Shown here one piece after another: positions 48,601-57,600 of a DNA stretch of 64,000 nucleotides (the stretch's first letter is position 1; each line of letters opens with the position of its first letter). Below the pieces are notes generated by a model. The model was not told the origin of the DNA. It saw only the letters and a program-made list of their open reading frames with translations, and ran no database searches. The stretch lies in the NCBI RefSeq assembly GCF_020080835.1, contig NC_058166.1:4154001-4218000 (forward strand), in the 5' to 3' direction. The translations under genes were made by a program, and so were the position numbers. The stretch comes from Cotesia glomerata (taxonomy: Eukaryota; Arthropoda; Insecta; Hymenoptera; Braconidae).

Positions 48601-51600
48601 AAAAGTCGCGCCAAGTCCACGTTCATAAGACTATTAGGAAAAAAATTTTTTTTTTCTTTACAAAAAGATACAAAATAAAAAAATTAAAAAATCCAAGTAA
48701 CCGATATGATTGTTTATGATTTTCGGAAATTAAAAAAAATTTTATTGTAAATTTAAAAATTAAAAAAAAAAATTTTAGAACGTACTTGGTGTGCGTCATT
48801 GTGTATTTCAATTTTTTTAAAGTCCTAGTAAATAGATTTTACGAATTTCATTAAAAGTAAAATATTTTGCAACCGCGTACACTAAATACGTTCTAAAATT
48901 TTTTTTTTAATTTTTAAATTTACAATAAAATTTTTTTTAATTTCCGAAAATCATAAACAATCATATCGGTTACTCGGATTTTTTTATTTTTTTATTTTGT
49001 ATCTTTTTGTAAAGAAAAAAAAAATTTTTTTTTCCTAATAGTCTTATGAACGTGGACTTGGCGCGACTTTTTTACAGTGAAACTGTTTTTGTTCGGATAA
49101 AATCAATACGAGTGTATTTATTCCCACTTAGAATAGTTTGAATTTCCCCGTTTTTAAGTAATTGTTAAGAGATAAAATTATTTTTATTATATTTCAACAT
49201 AATAGTATTATGTTGATTTATGTCTATTATATCTACACGGAAAAAACGAGATTTAACTGGTTTTCATGTTGGATGGAATCTAGTTCCATCTATAGTGAAA
49301 AAAATTTACAAATGGATACTACTTCTATGTAGACTGTAGTAGGTACAATTTCCGTTTATTTCTTAAATTTTTTTTTAATTTTTAATTGTTTTTTTTAATT
49401 TCTTTTTTTTTAATTTTTTAATTTTAAATTAAAATTTTTTTCATATAACCTGCATTGAAAATGTGAGTTTCAATGCCTGTTGAGCCAATCGAAACTAGAC
49501 AATTTCAGACCAATGCGACTGTGCCGGGCAGGTATCAATTATTTCTTCCTGGCGGACAGAAAATGACGATTTTCTGTCCGCGAGGTGAAGTTGCAGCTTT
49601 ATTTTTAATCCTATCAATTGTTTGTTTATTTTATACCTTTATAATTGTCATTCTAACCGTTAACTGTATTGACATATCATAATTCTGTTATTAAGCATAA
49701 ATAAGAATGATAAAAGAAAACTTGTCAATTTACGAATAATGTTCGGTAAAAAATAATCTATTACTTTCTATTTTATTATAAGTTTCATAATAAAATGGTA
49801 TTTTCGCTGTTCGTCTGAAACTATCTAGTTCTGGTTGGCTCCAGACATTGAAACTAGCATTTTTAATGCAACTTATATAAAAAATAGACGTGGGATGAAA
49901 CACGATTTCAGACCGAGTGATGCCAGCCCTCGCTTCGCTCGGGCAGGCAACTTCACTCTGGTCTGAAATCGTTTTGTTTCATCCCTAGTCACACAATATA
50001 CTATTTTTTTTAATTTATTTTTTTTAAACTTATTAAGGAGTAGTTTTTTCATTTGGAATAAAATTATAATGTGTATTATTCATTATAATATACTTATTAT
50101 TCGTTCATATTATTCATATATATTTGATTGCAAAATGCACTTGAAAATGATAATGTAAAAATAGGTTCTATCTGCAGATAGATTCTAGTTAAATTCCAAA
50201 TGGACGCCACTTCTATGTAAGATGGGACTGACGAGCATGCGCGTGGTACTGACAACCATCTGAGACAAATAAATCTCAGATGGCTCTGAGCCCCATCTCG
50301 GATTGAACTGAAATAAACGAAAACTGTACCTACTACAGTCTACATTGAAGTAGTAACCATTTATAAATTTTTTTCACTATAGACGGAACTAGGTTCCGTC
50401 CAACATGGAAACCAGTTAAATCTCGTTTTTTCCGTGTATGTATGCATTGATCCTAAATTTAATTTAAAAAACTCATAATGTCATATCAATACCCCATAGA
50501 CAAAATTTTCCTCATTCTCTTAATTACATGGATTCACTATACAGGGTGTCCCAGAAGTAACGGACGCCATTGTAGCATCTGATAAACAAAATAATTCTGA
50601 GACGAAAAGTCCTTAGCCATTTTTTAATCAGACGCATAGATAATTAATTATTAATTAAAATAACGTCCTTTTATGCGTTAGAGAGAGAGCGCTAGTGTCA
50701 AGTCAAGTGCGTTTCAACGAAGACGCTTGCACGTGTGAATGTGTAAGTAAATATGTGTGATTACGTTAGCTATATGAAGCTATAGAAGCTAGTTAGTCAT
50801 ACAGTTAGTTGTGTCTTTGTTTGGCACATACTTTACTGGACACTGGCGCTCTCTCTCTAACAAATAAAGAGACGTTATTTTTAATTAATAATTAATTATC
50901 TATGCGGTTAATTGAAAAATGGCTAAGGACTTTTCGTCTTAGAATTATTTTTTTCATCCGATGCTACAATGGCGTCCGTGACTTTTGGGACACCCTGTAT
51001 AGAAAAAATAACTTGATTCAAGAAAAATTTTTTTTTCAGAATGGCATTCTTGTTTTAAGTAGTTCAATTCTCTTAACTTAAGAAATTGATTCTTGAATCA
51101 AGAAACTTGATTGTTTTAAAATAAGATATATACAACTTCGCCCAAGAATTTCTTTCTCTTGGATTAAGATAGACGGTAACTTTGGTTTAAGATATTAGCG
51201 ACTTGTTCCAAGTATGGCGCGACTTTTGAATTAAGATATTACTTTACTTGTTTTAAGGATATAAATTTTTGTATTTTTGCTATTCTCTGTATTAATAAAT
51301 ATTTTTCGGCATACAGAGAAATACAAATTTTTTTACTTCAAAGTTTTTTTCTGACTTAAACTTATAACATTATAAATAAAAAAAAAAAGCCATTCGGCAG
51401 CCGAAATGGAAGTAGATTTTTCAAATAAAGAAAATTGATTTTTAATAAAATAATATAATAACACTAATAATGTATAACTTAATTTATGAATTAAAAACAA
51501 AATTCAATAATAAATTTAAAACTATTTAGAACAAATTTTGGAAAAAAAATTAACTTTTGAAGAAAAAGTTTCTCAAAGAATTGCAAAGATTATAAGATTT

Positions 51601-54600
51601 GAATTATAAATGACCAAATTTTAAATAACTGCTTAGGAACAACAATTTGCAAATCGATCAGATGTTTGAAACCGGATAAAATTTTAATTGAAGAAAACAA
51701 TATATAGAACTAATCTGTGACATATTTACTGACGAATTACCTGAAAACATTACACGAAAGACCAATCATTATCGTAATTATTGAATTTACATCATGATTA
51801 AGCTATGATGCAGACAATAATTCTAAAACGGCTGCAACAGTAAAATTGTTTCATTAAACGAACTCTAAAAGGAGTAATATTGAGGTTATTACCACTTTTG
51901 AGTAGTGGAAATTGAAGCTTATAAAAAGAGCTTTACGATGTATTTTACCGAATTTTGATATCTTGTCTCGATCAGTAATTATATCAAGTTGCAGTAGTAA
52001 AAACAGCAATTTTTACGATTTTCAAAATTTCAAAATCCTGTCATTTCCAAATTACTCGCCCGATTAAGCTCATCTTCGAACTTAACCTTGGTCTTGATCG
52101 ATAAATAAAGCATGTTGAGTTTGAGAAGAATCGGTTATAAATTGAAAACGCTATCGTGCTGACAAGCCGCGTTATATCGTATAAATATATATATATATAA
52201 ATACATACATAAATAAACTTTTGAACTACACGGTGAGAAATTTCTGTAGAAATTTACTATGCATACATAATAAGACTGAACCTTAATGACTCAATTCAAA
52301 ATATTACCATAAAAATTTAAGAATATCATATTGTACCAATCAATATTTACTAGGGACCATAGTAAATTTGACCATGCAACTGTTACATAAACATTTATAA
52401 AAAATTTTCGTAAACTGACAGAACAAAAACTGTTAGTGTGCTTAAAACTTTTCATTATAGTTTCATAGTAAAATTTCTGTTGCTCAGTCGACAATAAAAA
52501 TTTATAAAAAAGTTTCACATTTAGTCACGTGTACTCGGTTTAAATTTAAAATTGTGACTATGAAATTTTCAAATGTCCCATAGTAAACGTCAGTCGCGAC
52601 GCGCGCTCTTTCATTTTTTCGTGCTGCTTTGTTTTGTCAACATAAGTCTACAGACGCTATCAGTAGTGGTTAACGGTGTTATGAAAATTGCAATAAACAT
52701 TAAGTTTTAAATAAATATTAGTTTATAAATCCATCGACACATGAATAGTTAATGAAAATTTGTAAGATTCATAAATAATAAAATATTTAATAATTTACCG
52801 TGAAAAATGAAAATGAAAACAAACATTTGATGGTTAATCTGCAACCGACACTTCTAATAATAATAAAAAATAATTTAAAAGTTATATATTGTATTTATAA
52901 TTATTCATAATAAAATTAACTGCCAAAATAAATCCTACGTTCATTATTAAAAATGAAAAAAAAAAAATAAAAAAAACTATATTTTAAAAAAATATTTTTA
53001 AAAATTATTGCAAACAAAAAAAATCTTGTTTGGTTTGATATTTTTTTTGATTGCTAAAAATATTTTTTACTCTAAAATTTTTTATTTTTTACAAACGTTT
53101 TCTTATTTTTTTTTGCTATAGTACATTCGGAAATTTAAATTATTGCATATTTCATTTTACTATGGTACATTTCAATTTTTACCATTTACTATGTCTGATT
53201 TCATTTGTTTCGGAAATTACTATGGGCCATTGTAAAATTTTATTCTGAGTCAATAAGGTTCACTAGTAATATGCACCATTGTAATATCTAAAATCCATGC
53301 AGAATAAAAAATAATGGAAATTTCTCACCGTGTATATACATTTTCTGACTCAGCTCGACAAACTGAGTCAGAAAACGACTAAATTTTTTCAAAGTTGCGC
53401 CATGAGGACGGCTGCAATAGTTAGATTTTTATAAAATCTACTAAAAATTTGTTCTTGAATCAACAATCAATAATTCTTGAAATGAAATAAAATTATTCTT
53501 TATTAAAGACAATCGTTTTTGAACAAAGAATTCACTTGTATCAATCGAAAATAATATAGTCTTGAACCAAGTAAAAATGTTATCGATCGGAGTGATTAGA
53601 TCTCTTAATCCAGGAAACACGAATTCAAAATAAGAATTTCTCGAAATAAGACAACTAGTTCTCTTCAAAATAATTTTTTTAGATCAAGAATATTTTTCTT
53701 GAATGGATAGTTTTTTTTATCAGTTCTATTATTAAAAATAGTATACAACCCTTGGAAAGTAAAAAAGAAAACCTCAGATCACATGTTATTACTGGCAACA
53801 ATTACATGTGATCTGAGGCTTTTCTTATTTTACTTCCCGAGGGATGTAATATACTATTAAACTGATATTTAATCGCTTTATTTTACTTAAAATTACTATA
53901 ATTATACTTACGGTGTTAATTCCAAGCCATAATATTCCTTTGGGTTTGTTAAATTTATTTGGATGAACCCAAACTGCATGTCTAATTGAGACGGCATTTC
54001 ACGATTGCGATATGACGCTGGGATTATAATATACTCTCCGGTATTTGTTGTTCCTCTCTGAAAAATTAAATATTCATTCAAGCTTCATTTTACACCAGAT
54101 GGTTAAAAATTTTAAAATTATAAACAAACCTCAAGAGTATCAATGTATTCAAATTCCGAGCGGATTGTTGTCTCACGATATCCCCAAATAGATATTTGTA
54201 CTTCAGCATTTAAATTACTTGTCAAATTATAAGCGTTCCATGTTATTTTAATTTCTCGAGGATCACGTTCGTGCACAGCTCGGGTTTGAAAAAATATTTT
54301 CTCTGTTGCTGTTGCAGGTGTTTCTTTAAAAAAAATAAAAAAATGGTTTGTTTAGAGAGAATAATTATTTGCTTTTTTATTGGCACAGTTAAAATTTCTG
54401 CCTTTTAAAGTTTTGTGGGAAAAAAGTTACACTACTTTTTTTTTATTTCTTTTATATAAAAAAAAAAAAAAAAAAAATTAAAGGAAAAAAAAATCCTAAA
54501 TTTTTTTCAATAATTTTTAATACTCAACAACAAAAATAAAATTAAAAAAAATATTAAGTATTAAAAATAAAATAAAATATTCAACAAAAAACATTATGCG

Positions 54601-57600
54601 CTTTATATTATTTTACTGAGTATTATAGAAACCACTGAAAAAAGTATGATACTCTAATTAACGTGTTTTCTACCTTTTCCTTTAACTAACGAAAAAATTT
54701 TACGCTTGAATTAGAACATCTTATTTTCTTTTTAAATGAAAGTTTCTCGTCTTGTGTAAAATTAAAAAACAAAAATTATATGAAAATATTTTTAAAAATT
54801 CACCTATGAAATATTTTCCTTTCCAATCAAACGTTCCACTATTAACGGCTACGGCAAACCTAATATATCCTTCAGCTTTCACAAAAGGCTGAACACATAT
54901 GGCACGATTTATATCGATAACAGTACCCATGACGTCTACTGTATCAAATAAACAGCGAACTTTGTCGGTTTTTTCAAAACAAGGGCCTGTTATGTTAACA
55001 ACAGTACCGCCAAGCATATTTCCACTTTCAGGAGCAAAAACTAAAGGTAAGTGTGGACCAGCTAAAAGAAGAAATAATTACATTTTTTATTATTAAGTTA
55101 ATTTTTTAAATTTTAATCTCAAAGATTTTGGACAGAAAAGATTTACTGTATGGAGAGAAAAAATTTCTTTTGAAAAAAAAAGGAGAAATTTTGAGATAAT
55201 TAATTAATTTGCTGAAAATTTTAAACTATTTCATTTTTTAGGTGAAGAAATACAAATTTTTCTTAGTTAATTTTTTGTTGAAAAAAATGTTTTGGACAAA
55301 AATCAATTTTAAATAAGCAACTTGCGAATTTTCATATAAAATTGGTGTTTTCCAAACAATAAAAAACTTAATTTCAATAAAAAAGTTACTGTGAGAAAAA
55401 TTTTGATTTCTTCAGCTAAGAAATAAAATTGTTTAAAATTAAAAAAAAAAAAAATTAATTTTTTATCACAATATTGCTCATTTTTTTCAAAAAAAACTTT
55501 TTTACCTTAGTGTGCAAATATTAAAGTAATTTTTGTGAGATTTTTCATCATTTAAGAAGAAAGTTACAATAACAAACATTTTTTTGAAAAAAATGAACAA
55601 TTTTAAAATAATAAATTAATTTGTTTTAAATTTTAAACAATTTTGTTTTTTAGTTGAAGAAATAAATATTTATTTTAGGGTAACTTTCTTGTTGCAAAAA
55701 AGGTTATTTTATTTGAAAAATTATAATTTTAGGGAGATAACTTGCAAAAATTTTTTTTCCGAAATTAAAAAAAATTTTTTTCAACAAAAAAATTACTGTG
55801 AGAAAAATTTTCATTTTTTTCACTTAGAAGTCAAATTTTAAATTTTAAACAAATTAATTTCTTATTGCAACATTGGTGATTTTTTTCAAAAGAAACTTTT
55901 TCTCTCCATGTCCAAGCTTATTAAATTAAGTTTTTGTAAAGGAAATTTATCTTGAATTAAGAGCAAGTTAAAAAAACAAAAATTTTTTGATTCCACATTG
56001 AGAAAAAATTTTTTGCTTAAAAAAAAATTAGCAAATTTTGAACAATGTTATTTTTTATGAAGAAATAAAATTTTTTTTCACACTAACTTTTTTGCTAAAA
56101 AAGTTTTCTAGAATTTTGCATAAAAATTCACAAGTTGTCTTTTTAAAATTATTTATTTTTCCAAATCAAACAAACTTTCTTTCAACATAAAAGTTACTGT
56201 AAAAAAATTTCTTATTTTTTCAACAAACGAATAAAATTTTCAACAAATTGATTTCTTATCGCAAAATTGTTCTTTTTTTTTTAAAAAAAATTTCTTCTCT
56301 CAATTTGGAGTCAAAAAATTTTTATTTTTCTAATTTTCTTCTTGATTGAAAATTAATTAATTGAAATTAATTAAAAATGAAATCCATTAAAAAAAGAAAT
56401 TAATTGAAGCTAAAATTTCTTCACAAAAACTTACATTAATAAATCTGTATCTTAATTGCATTGATTTTAATAATATTAACGTACCTATATCTTTATTACA
56501 AGTACCAAGCATAATTTTTTCATCAATACGAAAAATGTGACGACCTTTAAAGCCATTAGCCCACCCACGGCTTGTCAAATCTCTCAAAGTAGACATCTGA
56601 GAATACGGCTTGTACTCGTAAGCTTGTGTACCATTTCCAGCGTTGAAACCAATCTGAAATAATAATTACACCAATTTTTTTGGGCATTAAATTTTAAAAT
56701 GAATTAATCTATGATAAACTTACGAAGGCGGGTGTTCCACCCTCACCACCAGTTGTATCTCCGCCGGCTTCTGTGTGTGTCGTCCAGGACAAATCCAAGT
56801 AGTTAAACATAGCGTATGTGTAAACTTCATCAGTGGCTAGTACTAATTGAAACGTATTGGTTTTGTAGAGAGAGTTATCAATACCGCCGGCAAAAGACAT
56901 GTTTTTCCATGTTACGATCACTGCATGTTTTGGATCAAACGAGTCTGAACCCACAACACCCTCCCGGATATCCCATTTTACTCGTTCACGTAACTCTACA
57001 CCGAATTGGTCTGTACGCTTTTGTAAATCTCTTTCTTGTCTGAAATTATTAATAAGTTAGCATTATTTTTAATTAAATTTCTTTTTCTCAATTTTAGGAA
57101 ATTAATTTATTTTTATAGCATTTTTTACCTTAATCTTGAAAAAAAAGTCAAGCACTTAGGTAAATTAAAAGAAGAAATAATTTTTTAGTTTATTAATCAT
57201 CTAGTTCTAAGGTCACAAAAAAAAAAAATTTTGTTGTTTTTCAATGAAAATTTCAATCATTTTTCAATTGTAAGAAGTTGACGCATTGATAAAATTTTAA
57301 GCGGTTAAACAATATCAATGAAAAAAGAAACAAGTACACTATGAGAGAAAAAATTTATTTTAAAAAAAATTGGGCATTTTAACAAGAAATTAATTTGTTA
57401 AAAATTATGTTTCTTAGCTGAAGAAATAAACATTTTTTCACGATAATTTTCTTGTTGAAAAAATTGAAAAAGTTTTTTTAATTTGGAAAAAAACAATTTT
57501 ACATTGATAATTTGTAAATTTTAATGCAAATTTTTTTATCAAATTAAAAAAATTTGTTTTTAAAAAGAAAATGACTGTGAGAAGAAAATTTTATTTCTTT

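Larger units (their letters stand above)
50535..53723. mobile_element. Element A copy 2, carrying insertions D, B and C
   Basis: Left terminus CACTA is split by D (50542-50997). The body 51000-51387 matches the complement of 2826-3215, and 53453-53720 matches the complement of 2563-2826. Between them lies element B (51388-53452), which itself carries C (52229-53332). The 75-residue frame at 53441-53668 is the counterpart of the artefact frame in copy 1. Confidence 0.85.

Noticed and set aside
49473..49682. 69-residue frame with a C-terminal hydrophobic run
   Set aside because: Lies wholly inside the CACGG foldback, includes a small inverted repeat, and matches no family I recognise.
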